From Psychrobacter sp. Ps6 (GTDB lineage Bacteria; Pseudomonadota; Gammaproteobacteria; Pseudomonadales; Moraxellaceae), in the NCBI RefSeq assembly GCF_022129235.1, contig NZ_JADQAI010000005.1:123502-187501 (forward strand): a stretch of DNA of 64,000 nucleotides, written 5' to 3'. Shown here piece by piece: positions 35,528 through 45,434 of the stretch. Below the pieces are notes generated by a model. The model saw only the letters and a list, made by a program, of their open reading frames with translations. It was not told where the DNA came from and ran no database searches. Numbering within the stretch: position 1 is the first letter of the stretch; every line of letters begins with the position of its first letter. Position numbers and translations under genes: made by a program.

Positions 35528-38185
35528 ATGGACAACGCCCTAGTACAACCCATGAACGATGAATTCAAAAAACCACTTCCCGGTACTGACCTTTATTATT
35601 TTGACACCCGCGAAGCTGTCGAGCGTATCGAAGCGGGTGCTTATGACAAACTACCATTTTGCTCAAAAGTATTGTGTGAAAACCTCGTCCGCCGTTGTCC
35701 GCCAGAAGATCTGACGGCGGCGCTCACGCAGCATATCGAGGGCAAGCAAGACCTCGATTTTCCATGGCACCCTGCCCGCGTGGTGTGTCATGATATCTTG
35801 GGTCAAACGGCTTTTGTTGATTTGGCAGGTTTGCGTGATGCTATCGCTGAGCAAGGCGGTGATCCTTCTAAAGTAAACCCTATCGTGCCAACTCAGCTCA
35901 TTGTTGACCATTCATTGGCCGTTGAGCACGCAGGCTTTGAAGATGATGCCTTTGAGAAAAACCGCGCGATTGAAGAGCGCCGCAACGATGACCGCTTTCA
36001 CTTTATCAACTGGTGTCAGTATGCCTTTGACAATGTCAACGTCGTACCACCGGGTAACGGTATCATGCATCAGATTAACCTAGAGAAAATGTCACCTGTC
36101 GTACAGGTCGTGCACAATAAAGCGGGTGAAGAAGTCGCGTTTGCCGATACGCTAGTTGGTACGGATAGCCACACGCCGATGGTCGATGCACTAGGTGTGA
36201 TCTCAATCGGTGTTGGCGGTCTAGAAGCCGAAAGCGTCATGCTAGGTAACCCATCATATATGCGCCTACCTGATTACGTTGGCGTAAAATTAACAGGCAA
36301 ATTGCAAAAAGGCATCACTGGTACGGACTTGGTACTTGCGATGACTGAGTTCTTACGTGATGCAGGCGTGGTCTCTACTTATATCGAATTCTTCGGTGAC
36401 GGTGCACGCCAGCTAAGTGTCGGTGACCGCGCCTCTATCTCCAATATGACGCCTGAATATGGTGCAACTGCTGCGATGTTCTATATCGATGAGCAAACTA
36501 TTGATTATCTACGTCTGACGGGTCGTTCTGAGGAACAGATTAAATTGGTTGAGCAGTATGCCAAGCAAACGGGGCTTTGGGCTGATGGCATGGAAAAAGC
36601 CGAATACACCCGCGTGCTTGAGTTTGATTTGTCATCAGTTGGTCGTAATATGGCAGGCCCGTCGCGCCCCCATTCCCGTGTATCTACTGATGATTTGGTG
36701 GCCAAAGGCATCGCCCACGCGCCCGATCAAAAGCTGCCTGAACCAAAAGACGGTTTGATGCCGGATGGCGCGGTTATTATCGCTGCTATCACCAGCTGTA
36801 CCAATACTTCAAACCCACGCAATATGGTTGCCGCAGGTTTGGTTGCCCGTAATGCTAATGCCAAAGGATTACTACGTAAACCTTGGGTGAAGTCATCCTT
36901 AGCACCTGGCTCAAAAACGGTCAAAATGTACTTAGAAGAAGCAGGCCTGATGCCAGAATTACAAGAGATTGGCTTTGACGTGGTTGGCTTTGCTTGTACG
37001 ACCTGTAATGGTATGAGTGGTGCACTTGACCCTGACATCGAGCAAGAAATTATCGACAATGATTTATTTACCACGGCAGTACTATCTGGTAACCGTAATT
37101 TTGACGGTCGTATCCATCCGTATGCCAAGCAAGCATTTTTGGCATCGCCGCCACTCGTTATCGCTTATGCCATCGCTGGTAACATTCGCTTTGATATCGA
37201 AAAAGACTCATTGGGCAAAGACCAAGATGGCAACGATGTCTATCTAAAAGACATCTGGTTTGATGATGAAGAAGTAGATGCCATTGTTGCTTCTGCCGTG
37301 AAGCCTGAGCAGTTCAATGCCGTATATATCCCAATGTTTGATGAAGCCAAGAAGGATACGGGCAAAGCGTTAAGCCCATTGTACGACTGGCGTGAAATGA
37401 CCACGTACATTCGCCGTCCGCCGTATTGGGAAGGTCAAATGGCAGCGATGAACAAACTAAAAGGTATGCGTCCATTGGCAGTATTGGGTGATAACATCAC
37501 CACCGATCATATGTCACCGTCGAATGCTATTCTTGGCTCATCAGCAGCTGGCGAGTATCTCGATACCATGGGCTTGCCTGCTGAGGACTATAACTCATAC
37601 GCGACCCATCGCGGCGACCATTTAACCGCGCAACGTGCGACCTTTGCCAATCCTAAGCTATTGAACGAAATGGTACGCGATGAAGATGGTGAGGTTATCC
37701 AAGGCTCATTGGCGCGCGTCGAACCAGAAGGTCAAGTCATGCGTATGTGGGAAGCGATTGAAACCTATATGAACCGTGAGCAGCCGCTGATCATCATCGC
37801 AGGTGATGGCTATGGTCAAGGCTCAAGCCGAGATTGGGCTGCCAAAGGTGTGCGTCTCGCTGGCGTAGAAGCCGTCGTCGCCGAGGACTTTGAGCGTATT
37901 CATCGTCAAAATTTAGTTGGTATGGGTGCTCTACCTTTACAGTTTGAGGAGGGCACGACTCGCCATACGCTAAATATCGATGGCACAGAAACCTTTGATG
38001 TTACAGGTGAAGTCTCGGCTGGCGGGTTGATGACTTTAGTGATTCATCGTACTGATGGTAGTACCACTGAGACGCCTATTATCTGCCGCTTAGATACGGC
38101 TGATGAAGTAAAAATGTACAATGCTGGCGGTATGCTACAGCGTTTTGCTAAAGAGTTTATTGAAGGTACGTTGGATATTGTCTAA
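35528..38185 (+). CDS. acnD: Fe/S-dependent 2-methylcitrate dehydratase
   Basis: The 885-residue aconitase-family protein dehydrates 2-methylcitrate to a 2-methylaconitate isomer. Three iron-sulfur cysteines are visible, in SCTNTSNPRN and in ACTTCNGMSG, and the swivelling domain carries GQGSSRDWAAKG. Its place with prpB, prpC and prpF identifies it as AcnD rather than the general aconitase AcnA, which is similar in length. AcnD works with PrpF, found 900 bases downstream beyond a toxin-antitoxin pair. Confidence 0.94.
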   Translation: MDNALVQPMNDEFKKPLPGTDLYYFDTREAVERIEAGAYDKLPFCSKVLCENLVRRCPPEDLTAALTQHIEGKQDLDFPWHPARVVCHDILGQTAFVDLAGLRDAIAEQGGDPSKVNPIVPTQLIVDHSLAVEHAGFEDDAFEKNRAIEERRNDDRFHFINWCQYAFDNVNVVPPGNGIMHQINLEKMSPVVQVVHNKAGEEVAFADTLVGTDSHTPMVDALGVISIGVGGLEAESVMLGNPSYMRLPDYVGVKLTGKLQKGITGTDLVLAMTEFLRDAGVVSTYIEFFGDGARQLSVGDRASISNMTPEYGATAAMFYIDEQTIDYLRLTGRSEEQIKLVEQYAKQTGLWADGMEKAEYTRVLEFDLSSVGRNMAGPSRPHSRVSTDDLVAKGIAHAPDQKLPEPKDGLMPDGAVIIAAITSCTNTSNPRNMVAAGLVARNANAKGLLRKPWVKSSLAPGSKTVKMYLEEAGLMPELQEIGFDVVGFACTTCNGMSGALDPDIEQEIIDNDLFTTAVLSGNRNFDGRIHPYAKQAFLASPPLVIAYAIAGNIRFDIEKDSLGKDQDGNDVYLKDIWFDDEEVDAIVASAVKPEQFNAVYIPMFDEAKKDTGKALSPLYDWREMTTYIRRPPYWEGQMAAMNKLKGMRPLAVLGDNITTDHMSPSNAILGSSAAGEYLDTMGLPAEDYNSYATHRGDHLTAQRATFANPKLLNEMVRDEDGEVIQGSLARVEPEGQVMRMWEAIETYMNREQPLIIIAGDGYGQGSSRDWAAKGVRLAGVEAVVAEDFERIHRQNLVGMGALPLQFEEGTTRHTLNIDGTETFDVTGEVSAGGLMTLVIHRTDGSTTETPIICRLDTADEVKMYNAGGMLQRFAKEFIEGTLDIV

Positions 38186-38232
38186 GAGTCTCTTGTAGGT
38201 TTTAGCATGATAAATAGAAAAGTATAACAGTC

Positions 38233-38270
38233 GCCGATGTTGTATAACCTTATATGACGTCGGCTTTTAT
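38233..38270 (+). terminator. Probable terminator after acnD
   Basis: GCCGATGT (38233-38240) pairs with ACGTCGGC (38257-38264), with one G-T pair, followed by TTTTATTTG. It would separate acnD from the toxin-antitoxin genes. Confidence 0.6.
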
Positions 38271-38363
38271 TTGCTTTTGCGTTCTATACACTGAGTTTTG
38301 TGACTTACTCCTAAGTACTAGATAGCAGCTAAATATTGAGTTTACTTAATCAATAGCGTAACA

Positions 38364-38381
38364 TGTACTATATATTGTACA
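38364..38381 (+). promoter_or_regulatory. YefM-YoeB operator
   Basis: TGTACT (38364-38369) and TGTACA (38376-38381) are spaced 12 bases apart, centre to centre, just upstream of yefM. The E. coli yefM-yoeB operator uses TGTACA cores with the same spacing, so this is very likely the autoregulatory site bound by the antitoxin-toxin complex. Confidence 0.75.
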
Positions 38382-38413
38382 AGTCATGAAGCGTATTATG
38401 AAAGGAGCAAACC

Positions 38414-38701
38414 ATGAGAGTCGTTAGTTTTTCAGAAGCCAGAAAGCACCTAAAATCCGTCTTAGATACGGTAAACGATGATGCCAATGCCACTATCGTA
38501 ACCCGCCGTGACGCTGATGATGCCGTTGTGATGTCGCTTGATTATTACAATAGTCTGATGGAAACCGTCTATCTATTAAAATCTCCTGCCAATGCGGCGC
38601 ACTTAGCGGACTCTATTGCCCAATATAAAGCTGGCAAGACCGTGACGCGCGAGTTAATTGATACGGCAGAAGATAATGATATCAACGCTGAGAATGCTTG
38701 A
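38414..38701 (+). CDS. yefM: YefM-family antitoxin
   Basis: The 95-residue protein has the YefM/Phd N-terminal DNA-binding fold (VVSFSEARKHLKSVLDTV, VTRRDADDAVVMSLDYYNSL) and a flexible acidic C-terminus that wraps around the toxin. It neutralises YoeB and, with it, represses the operon through the TGTACA site 40 bases upstream. The ribosome binding site AAAGGAGC is strong. The toxin starts 35 bases after its stop. Confidence 0.93.
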   Translation: MRVVSFSEARKHLKSVLDTVNDDANATIVTRRDADDAVVMSLDYYNSLMETVYLLKSPANAAHLADSIAQYKAGKTVTRELIDTAEDNDINAENA

Positions 38702-38736
38702 ACTCAAAGGCTTTAATCAATCCAAAGGGTCTAATA

Positions 38737-38997
38737 ATGAGTGAACAACTAGCATGGACAGATGCTGCGTGGAAAGACTATCTGTATTGGCAAACGCAAG
38801 ATAAAAAAACACTCAAACGTATTAATAAACTCATCACCGAATGTAAGCGTAATCCGTTTGAAGGCATTGGCAAACCTGAACCCCTAAAAGAAAACCTATC
38901 TGGATTTTGGTCAAGACGTATCGACGACGCCAATCGGTTGGTATATGCCGTCGATGATAACTATCTTACGATTATCTCTTGTCGCTATCATTATTAA
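38737..38997 (+). CDS. yoeB: YoeB-family mRNA interferase toxin
   Basis: The 86-residue protein is close to E. coli YoeB (84 residues) across its length, including DYLYWQ, NPFEGIGKPEPLK, LSGFWSRRI and the final CRYHY. The catalytic residues correspond to Glu48, Arg67 and His85. YoeB cleaves mRNA at the ribosomal A site when freed from YefM. I choose ATG 38737, after AAAGGG, because it matches the family N-terminus. All key residues are intact, so it is probably active. Confidence 0.94.
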   Translation: MSEQLAWTDAAWKDYLYWQTQDKKTLKRINKLITECKRNPFEGIGKPEPLKENLSGFWSRRIDDANRLVYAVDDNYLTIISCRYHY

Positions 38998-39077
38998 TGA
39001 GCGTTCTTAGTCGTTCGTGTTTACTTGCTGATGACGCCATACCCAATCTTATAACAATATAAAAAGGACTTAATACA

Positions 39078-40331
39078 GTGGCCCAAACCAATACTAAATC
39101 AAAAACCCCTTTCGCCCCGCAACTATCTGTCCCCGCAACCTATATGCGCGGCGGTACCTCAAAAGGCACGTTCTTTAAACTATCTGATTTGCCTGAGCGT
39201 TGCCAAGTCGCTGGCGAGGCGCGGGATAACTTCTTATTGCGCGTCGTCGGCAGCCCAGATCCTTATGGCAAGCAAATCGATGGTCTCGGCAATGGTAGCT
39301 CCAGCACCTCAAAGACGGTTATCTTATCCGAATCAGATAGACCTGATCATGATGTGAATTATCTGTTTGGACAAGTTAATATCGCCAAGCCTATGATTGA
39401 TTGGGCGGGAAACTGTGGCAATTTAACCGCAGCGGTTGGTGCCTGTGCCATAAATATGGGTTTGGTTGATGCCGACAAGATTGCTAATAGCATTGATGAC
39501 AATCAAGATAGTGGCATTTGTGAAGTACGCATTTGGCAAGAGAATATTGGTAAGACGATTATTGCTCATGTGCCTGTATATAAAGATACAAACGACAAAG
39601 TACAGGTTCAAGAAACGGGCGATTTTGAATTAGATGGCGTCACCTTCCCAGCAGCTGAAGTCAAAATTGAGTTTATTGATCCGGTTGATGCCACAAGCGA
39701 TATGTTCCCTACTGGCAACTTGGACGATGATTTTGATGTGACGGGTTGTGGCCTTGATACTAATAGCGTCAAAGCGACCTTTATTAGCGCGGGCATACCG
39801 ACTATCTTTATGAACGCAGAAGATTTAGGCTTTACCGGTACTGAGTTGCAAGGTGACATCAACAGCGACAGCGATCTACTTGCTACCCTTGAAAAACTCC
39901 GTGCCAAAGGCGGTGTGGCGATGGGAGTGTTTAAAGATGTCTCTGAGGCGCAAACCAGCCAACACATTCCTAAAATCGCTTGGGTTGGCGCAGCAAAAAG
40001 TTACACGGCGTCGAGTGGTAAGTCAGTCGATGCAGGCGAGATTGATCTAGTCGTACGTGCCATGAGTATGGGGCAATTGCATCATGCCATGATGGGGACG
40101 GCAGCGGTCGCGATTGCTGCTGCCGCGACCACGCAAGGTACGCTTGTTAACGAGGCTGCTGGCGGTGGCGAGCTTAATGAGGTACGTTTTGGTCATCCAT
40201 CAGGGACATTACTCGTCGGTGGTAAGACTGAACAGGTCGATGGACGCTGGCAAGCCAAAAAAGTGTCGATGAGTCGCTCAGCAAGGCGTATCATGGTCGG
40301 TGAGGTTTTTGTGCCTGCAGATGCGTTTTAA
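39078..40331 (+). CDS. prpF: 2-methylaconitate cis-trans isomerase
   Basis: The 417-residue protein has the PrpF opening YMRGGTSKGTFF and belongs to the diaminopimelate-epimerase-like superfamily. It isomerises the 2-methylaconitate product released by AcnD so that it can be rehydrated. It starts at GTG 39078 after AAGGACT. The two-gene insertion of yefM-yoeB between acnD and prpF means it probably needs its own promoter or read-through. The ABC transporter gene begins only 40 bases downstream. Confidence 0.93.
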   Translation: MAQTNTKSKTPFAPQLSVPATYMRGGTSKGTFFKLSDLPERCQVAGEARDNFLLRVVGSPDPYGKQIDGLGNGSSSTSKTVILSESDRPDHDVNYLFGQVNIAKPMIDWAGNCGNLTAAVGACAINMGLVDADKIANSIDDNQDSGICEVRIWQENIGKTIIAHVPVYKDTNDKVQVQETGDFELDGVTFPAAEVKIEFIDPVDATSDMFPTGNLDDDFDVTGCGLDTNSVKATFISAGIPTIFMNAEDLGFTGTELQGDINSDSDLLATLEKLRAKGGVAMGVFKDVSEAQTSQHIPKIAWVGAAKSYTASSGKSVDAGEIDLVVRAMSMGQLHHAMMGTAAVAIAAAATTQGTLVNEAAGGGELNEVRFGHPSGTLLVGGKTEQVDGRWQAKKVSMSRSARRIMVGEVFVPADAF

Positions 40332-40370
40332 GCATAGTCATGGCTTTATTTTAATTTTTGATAGAGTGTC

Positions 40371-42224
40371 ATGCCAACATCTCCCCAACCCCGCCGTGTG
40401 CAATTAGACAAAAAACCGCCAGTCGAGAAAAAAGAACGGCGGGCGCTACTATGGGACATTCTCAAAAAACTGGCTGTATTTGCCGCGCCCTACCGCTTAC
40501 TAATCATTGCTACCTTAGCGCTGACTGCTCTAGGCTCCTTTACCGCGCAGGTCAATGCGTTTGTACTACGTTATACCGTCGATACCTTGACCGAAATTGC
40601 CACGCTTGCCGAACCGTGGCAGGCAGGTCTGCGTATGTTAGGCATTATTAGCGCTGTCCTCCTGACCAAAGAGATACTGTCTATATTTATCTCTTTTGGT
40701 CAGCGTTTTTTTGGTGAAAAAATACGCATCAACTTGTCGCGCGACTTGTCTCAAAAGATCATTGAGCGCATTCTTACTTATCGCATGGCATTTTATACCA
40801 GTAGTGAAAATGATAGTGGCAAATTGCAAACCCGTATTGATTATGGGGTCAGCAGTCTCACGAGCCTCGTACAAAACTTCTTTATCGATATGCTGCCACT
40901 ATTTGCCAATGCGATCGTGGCGCTTATCATCATGTTTTCGACCAATTTTTGGGTCGGCATGGTTGGTCTTGTCATCATACCCATTTACTTTTTTATCAGC
41001 CAAAAACAAGCCAAGCGTCTGCAGGGTTTTCGTCGGCAGATGCGCGGGTTTCGCGAGGCCAAAAGCGGTTTGGTAATCTCTTTGATCAATTCGATCAGCG
41101 TGGTGAAATCCTTTGTTCGTGAATCTATCGAAGCTGAGAAGCATTTAACTATTCAAAAGGAAATGACCGATAATCAGCTGCGTATTCGTAGTATTGGCTT
41201 TATTTATGATGCCATCAAAACCTTTATTGAGCAGATTGGCGTCGTGGTTATTATCCTTCTCACGGCTTATTTTGTGCTACAAGGTGAGATGACCATTGGT
41301 ATGATTTTGTTTCATGTCATGCTGTTTCAAAACGTCGCCGCCCCTATCCGACAGCTGCATCGCATCTACGACCAAATTAATAATGCATTGACCTATGCCG
41401 AAGGGTTTTTTGATATCTTAGAAGATGATAAACAAGTTGAAAATATTGCTGGTATCAGTAGCGACAACCTAAAGGGTCATATCGAGCTTAAAAATGTCGA
41501 TTTCACCTATCCTAATGGTACGCAAGCGCTCAAAGACGTCAGCTTTACCATCAAGCCCAACCGTATCACGGCACTAGTCGGTCTCTCTGGAGCCGGTAAA
41601 AGCACGATTATCAATCTATTGGTCAAATTTTATGCGCCAGACGCTGGCACGATCTGCCTAGATGGTCATGATTTGGCTGATTGTGATACCCACGAGTTGC
41701 GTCAGCGCATTGGCTTGGTACTACAAAGCAATCATATTTTTTCAGGGACAATCAGTGAAAATATCCGCTATGGCGATATGAATGCTAGCATTGATGACAT
41801 CATTGGAGCGGCAAAAAAAGCCTCTATACATGAACAAATCATCGCCTTGACAGACGGTTACGAGAGTACCGCCAAGTCCCTATCAGGCGGGCAGCAGCAG
41901 CGGATTGCACTGGCAAGGATGTTTTTAAAAGATCCACCAATTGTGTTTTTGGACGAGCCGACCGCCAGTCTCGATGCCATCGCCAGTCAACAGGTCAAAA
42001 AAAGCCTCGATCTGATCAAAAAAGACCGTACCGTCATCATGGTCTCGCACAATATTGCTCAAATCATTGATGCCGACGATCTTGTGGTGATAGAAAATGG
42101 CGAAGTGGTTGAGACAGGTACCCATGAGGTACTTTATGCCCAACGCGGCAAATACTTTGAGATCTTTAGCGCCATGTCGGATAGCTTAAATTTAGACAAA
42201 ATCAGCCAAACCCTAAATGGTTAG
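40371..42224 (+). CDS. ABC exporter, fused permease and ATPase
   Basis: The 617-residue half-transporter has six membrane helices (about 40-330) and a nucleotide-binding domain (about 365-600) with Walker A GLSGAGKST, signature LSGGQQQR and Walker B IVFLDEP. It works as a dimer in the inner membrane, like MsbA or lipid/drug exporters. The cytoplasmic N-terminus is unusually basic. The substrate cannot be read from sequence, and nothing ties it to propionate metabolism apart from its position directly after prpF. Confidence 0.88.
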   Translation: MPTSPQPRRVQLDKKPPVEKKERRALLWDILKKLAVFAAPYRLLIIATLALTALGSFTAQVNAFVLRYTVDTLTEIATLAEPWQAGLRMLGIISAVLLTKEILSIFISFGQRFFGEKIRINLSRDLSQKIIERILTYRMAFYTSSENDSGKLQTRIDYGVSSLTSLVQNFFIDMLPLFANAIVALIIMFSTNFWVGMVGLVIIPIYFFISQKQAKRLQGFRRQMRGFREAKSGLVISLINSISVVKSFVRESIEAEKHLTIQKEMTDNQLRIRSIGFIYDAIKTFIEQIGVVVIILLTAYFVLQGEMTIGMILFHVMLFQNVAAPIRQLHRIYDQINNALTYAEGFFDILEDDKQVENIAGISSDNLKGHIELKNVDFTYPNGTQALKDVSFTIKPNRITALVGLSGAGKSTIINLLVKFYAPDAGTICLDGHDLADCDTHELRQRIGLVLQSNHIFSGTISENIRYGDMNASIDDIIGAAKKASIHEQIIALTDGYESTAKSLSGGQQQRIALARMFLKDPPIVFLDEPTASLDAIASQQVKKSLDLIKKDRTVIMVSHNIAQIIDADDLVVIENGEVVETGTHEVLYAQRGKYFEIFSAMSDSLNLDKISQTLNG

Positions 42225-42294
42225 GCATGGTGAATGACTGCCTAAATCGTTATAATGCCCCTATTTTACCGCTTATCGCTAGAAGCTAGATATT

Positions 42295-42921
42295 ATGAAT
42301 TGTGAATTTTCTATCAAAACCTTTGACGAGCTAACCTCAGTTGACCTTTACCATATCCTAAAGGCGCGCTCGCAAGTGTTTGTCGTCGAACAAAACTGTG
42401 CTTATCAAGATATGGATGAAGTGGATTTTGATTGCTTGCATTTGATTGCCCATCAAAATGCAGCATTGGTCGGATATTGCCGTATCATTCCACCTGAATT
42501 CAATAAGCTAAAATCCAATCTATCGATCGCTGATCCTGCGATCAAGACCAACCACACTGCCATGCCTGCTATTGGTAGAGTGCTTGTGCTATCAGAGCAC
42601 AGAGGTGACGGCCTAGCACGCCAAATAATGACTCAGGCTATCACTCATTGCCGAAAAAAGTACGGTAAAAAGCGTCCGATTATTATCTCGGCGCAAGTGT
42701 ATTTGCTGAGCTTTTATGAGTCTTTGGGTTTTGTACCTGAAGGTGAGCATTATCTTGAAGATAATATTGAGCACGTGAAGATGGTGCTATACGTTGCTAA
42801 GAAAAACAAAGTAAGAAAAGAAAGTGTGGATACTGCATCAACCACAACCAAAATTTTGAGTTTTCTGCTGTTTATTATAGCGGCGCTGTTCATTTTAGGC
42901 TTGTTGTATTTGATGATTTAA
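42295..42921 (+). CDS. elaA: ElaA-like GNAT acetyltransferase with C-terminal membrane anchor
   Basis: Residues 1-155 form an ElaA-type GNAT acetyltransferase: ARSQVFVVEQNCAYQDMDE, LVGYCRIIPPE, the acetyl-CoA loop around EHRGDGLARQIM and SAQVYLLSFYESLGF. The enzyme transfers acetyl from acetyl-CoA to an unknown amine. Unlike standard ElaA (about 150 residues) this copy has 50 extra residues ending in a hydrophobic helix (about 183-206, LLFIIAALFILGLLYLMI), which would anchor it in the membrane. It lies 70 bases after the ABC exporter. Confidence 0.8.
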   Translation: MNCEFSIKTFDELTSVDLYHILKARSQVFVVEQNCAYQDMDEVDFDCLHLIAHQNAALVGYCRIIPPEFNKLKSNLSIADPAIKTNHTAMPAIGRVLVLSEHRGDGLARQIMTQAITHCRKKYGKKRPIIISAQVYLLSFYESLGFVPEGEHYLEDNIEHVKMVLYVAKKNKVRKESVDTASTTTKILSFLLFIIAALFILGLLYLMI

Positions 42922-42972
42922 ACGGCCTACAAAGTTTTACTTCTTAACATAATTCAGTCTGGTTGTTCCATA

Positions 42973-43057
42973 TTGAGTGTGCTACTTTTGAAAGATAACC
43001 GCTTTAAAAGGATGACTGCGAGCATGCGTCAAAAAAGCGAAAAGTTAGCACACTCAA
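42973..43057 (+). promoter_or_regulatory. Long inverted repeat in the prpD leader
   Basis: TTGAGTGTGCTACTTTT (42973-42989) is complementary, with one extra base, to 43040-43057. The 50 bases between could form a large loop. The right arm ends 16 bases before prpD ATG 43074, so it may bind a regulator or control translation. Confidence 0.5.
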
Positions 43058-43073
43058 GGAAGAGGAAACAACC

Positions 43074-44615
43074 ATGTCAAATACCAGTTCAGATACAGCC
43101 CACTCAAATACGAATGAGGCAACGGTAGAGAGCAATATTCGTCCAGAATATGACGATGAAATCCAAAAAATCGCCGATTATGTGCTCAATTACTCAATAG
43201 ACAACGAGTCATCAAACCCCACTGATGCGTGGAATACAGCGCGCCACTGTCTCATGGATACCATCGGCTGTGGACTACTGGCACTGCGCTTCCCTGAGTG
43301 TACCAAGCACTTGGGGCCTGATTGCCCCGATCAAATAACGCCGTATGGCGCTCGCGTTCCTGGCACGTCCTATAGACTAGACCCCATCAAAGCCGCTTTT
43401 GACATCGGCTGTATGGTGCGCTGGCTTGACTATAATGATACGTGGCTCGCTGCTGAATGGGGTCATCCGTCTGATAACTTGGGCGGCATCTTGGCGGTCG
43501 CCGACTATATCAGTCAAAAAAACATCAGCCAAGGGCAAACTCCGCTTACGATGAAAACCGTGCTCGAGGCGATGATCATGGCGCATGAGATTCAAGGTGT
43601 GATGGCACTCGAAAACTCATTCAACCGTGTGGGTCTTGATCATGTGTTTTTGGTCAAATTGGCCTCAACTGCGGTGGTCGCCAAACTCTATCAGCTGCCA
43701 CGCGAGCGCATCATGGCAGCTATCTCACAAGCCATCGTTGATGGTCAGGCACTGCGCACCTATCGTCACGCACCCAATGCTGGCAGTCGCAAATCATGGG
43801 CGGCAGGTGATGCAACCAGTCGAGCGGTACGTCTGGTAGATATCACAGCACGTGGTGAAATGGGTATCCCTGGCGCATTAACTGCACCGCAGTGGGGATT
43901 CTATGATGTGCTGTTTAGCCATACCAATAAAGATTTCGCCACAAAGCCTGAAGACGATCGTCGCTTTAAATTCCAGCGAGATTTTGGTAGTTATGTGATG
44001 GAAAACATCTTATTTAAAATAAGCTTTCCTGCTGAGTTTCATGCCCAGACTGCTTGTGAAGCGGCGGTTATTTTGCACCCACATGTGAAAGGTCGAATTG
44101 ATGATATTGAAAAAATTGTCCTAACCACCCATGATTCAGCGATTCGCATCATCTCAAAGGAAGGCGCGCTTGCCAATCCCGCCGATCGAGATCACTGCTT
44201 ACAATATATGGTGGCTGTTCCCTTATTGACAGGCGATCTGATGGCGGAGAACTATGAAGATGATTATCACGAAGAGCATTTATCAATCGATGAGCTACGC
44301 GAAAAAATGGTAGTAGAAGAAAACGCGCAGTATTCAAAAGACTACCATGACCCCAGTAAGCGCTCTATTGCCAATGCTATTCAGGTATTCTTTACAGATG
44401 GCAGTAGCACAGAAAAAGTCGCCATCGAGTATCCTATCGGTCATAAACGCCGCCGTGCCGAAGGCATTCCCATACTTGAGGCAAAGTTCCGTGCCAGTCT
44501 GGCCACCCGATTTATCGACAGTCGTTGTCAGCAGATCATCGAGCTGTGTGACGATCAAGAAAAATTGGAGCAAATGCCAGTGAACGAGTTTATGGACTTA
44601 TTTATGGCTTATTAA
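43074..44615 (+). CDS. prpD: 2-methylcitrate dehydratase (MmgE/PrpD family)
   Basis: The 513-residue protein is an iron-sulfur-free 2-methylcitrate dehydratase. Family blocks seen include [31 protein letters not shown] and [20 protein letters not shown], and [18 protein letters not shown]. The length agrees with E. coli PrpD (483) apart from a hydrophilic N-terminal extension. It duplicates the step done by AcnD-PrpF, giving the organism two chemically different routes. It lies 2.7 kb beyond prpF with an exporter and an acetyltransferase in between and has a good ribosome site (AGGAAGAGG). Confidence 0.93.
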   Translation: MSNTSSDTAHSNTNEATVESNIRPEYDDEIQKIADYVLNYSIDNESSNPTDAWNTARHCLMDTIGCGLLALRFPECTKHLGPDCPDQITPYGARVPGTSYRLDPIKAAFDIGCMVRWLDYNDTWLAAEWGHPSDNLGGILAVADYISQKNISQGQTPLTMKTVLEAMIMAHEIQGVMALENSFNRVGLDHVFLVKLASTAVVAKLYQLPRERIMAAISQAIVDGQALRTYRHAPNAGSRKSWAAGDATSRAVRLVDITARGEMGIPGALTAPQWGFYDVLFSHTNKDFATKPEDDRRFKFQRDFGSYVMENILFKISFPAEFHAQTACEAAVILHPHVKGRIDDIEKIVLTTHDSAIRIISKEGALANPADRDHCLQYMVAVPLLTGDLMAENYEDDYHEEHLSIDELREKMVVEENAQYSKDYHDPSKRSIANAIQVFFTDGSSTEKVAIEYPIGHKRRRAEGIPILEAKFRASLATRFIDSRCQQIIELCDDQEKLEQMPVNEFMDLFMAY

Positions 44616-44654
44616 CGTCTCAGTGACTAATGTCTCATTCTGTTGATATATTTA

Positions 44655-45434
44655 TTACCACGGTATCGACTCTCCAGCCCAATCGACAAAACTGCCTGAT
44701 TGGGCAGCCGTCATCCCTGATAGCACTTCCAATAAACATTCAGCGCTATACGCTGGCGAGAATAGATGCCCTTCAGCGACATTGCCTTGAAACGGCGCGG
44801 ACAATTGGGTATTCACTGTGCCCGGTTGCATAACCACCACGCACACGTCTTTGAGTGATCGGCCCCATTCTATACTCAAATTTTTCATCCCCATATTAAG
44901 CGCCGCCTTACTCATTCTATAGCTATACCAACCGCCGAGCTGATTGTCAGTAATACTGCCAACACGGGCTGATATGGTCGCAAAAATCGCTGGATTCTCA
45001 GCGCTGCGTTCAGCTTTGGCGAATAATGGCTTAATGTGCTTGGCTATGAGCAAACTGGCGAGTGCATTGATTTGCATGTTCTGTAAAAAAAACTCGCTGT
45101 CAATTTGGCGCAATGCCTTTTCTGGCTGCGCAGTCTTGGTATGCAATAATCCCACGCAGTTGATGACCCAATCGACATGACCAACTGTCTGCTTGATGCT
45201 GTCGGCCGCTTTTTTGATACTGTCTTCATCACTGATATTCATGGGCAACCAGTGCAGGTTTTCTGCTTCAAAGTTCGGCTCACTGCGATGATAAGTAGCG
45301 AATACTCGTAAGCTGCGACTTTCATCAGATGAGCCGTCAGTTTGATTAACAGCTGTCTGCTGTACCAGTTGCTTGACCATAGCCTGACCAATACCGCCCG
45401 TTCCGCCGATGATAAGATAGGTTTTATTATTCAT
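44655..45434 (-). CDS. Short-chain dehydrogenase/reductase
   Basis: The 259-residue SDR has the cofactor loop GGTGGIG, the NNAG-like region replaced by INCVGLLH, a Ser in ISARVGS and the catalytic YxxxK pair in YSYRMSKAALN. The VMQPGTVNTQLSAPF motif suggests membership in the CsgA/C-factor-like SDR group. The substrate is unknown. It is convergent with prpD with only 39 bases between stops, and divergent from the DUF2868 gene. Confidence 0.88.
   Translation of the reverse strand: MNNKTYLIIGGTGGIGQAMVKQLVQQTAVNQTDGSSDESRSLRVFATYHRSEPNFEAENLHWLPMNISDEDSIKKAADSIKQTVGHVDWVINCVGLLHTKTAQPEKALRQIDSEFFLQNMQINALASLLIAKHIKPLFAKAERSAENPAIFATISARVGSITDNQLGGWYSYRMSKAALNMGMKNLSIEWGRSLKDVCVVVMQPGTVNTQLSAPFQGNVAEGHLFSPAYSAECLLEVLSGMTAAQSGSFVDWAGESIPW

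Noticed and set aside
36727-37128. 133-residue minus-strand frame inside acnD
   Set aside because: It is antisense to strongly conserved aconitase motifs and has no ribosome binding site.
43012-43128. Leader peptide gene overlapping prpD
   Set aside because: The 38-codon frame begins right against an AAAAGG with no proper spacing and its sequence is basic low-complexity.
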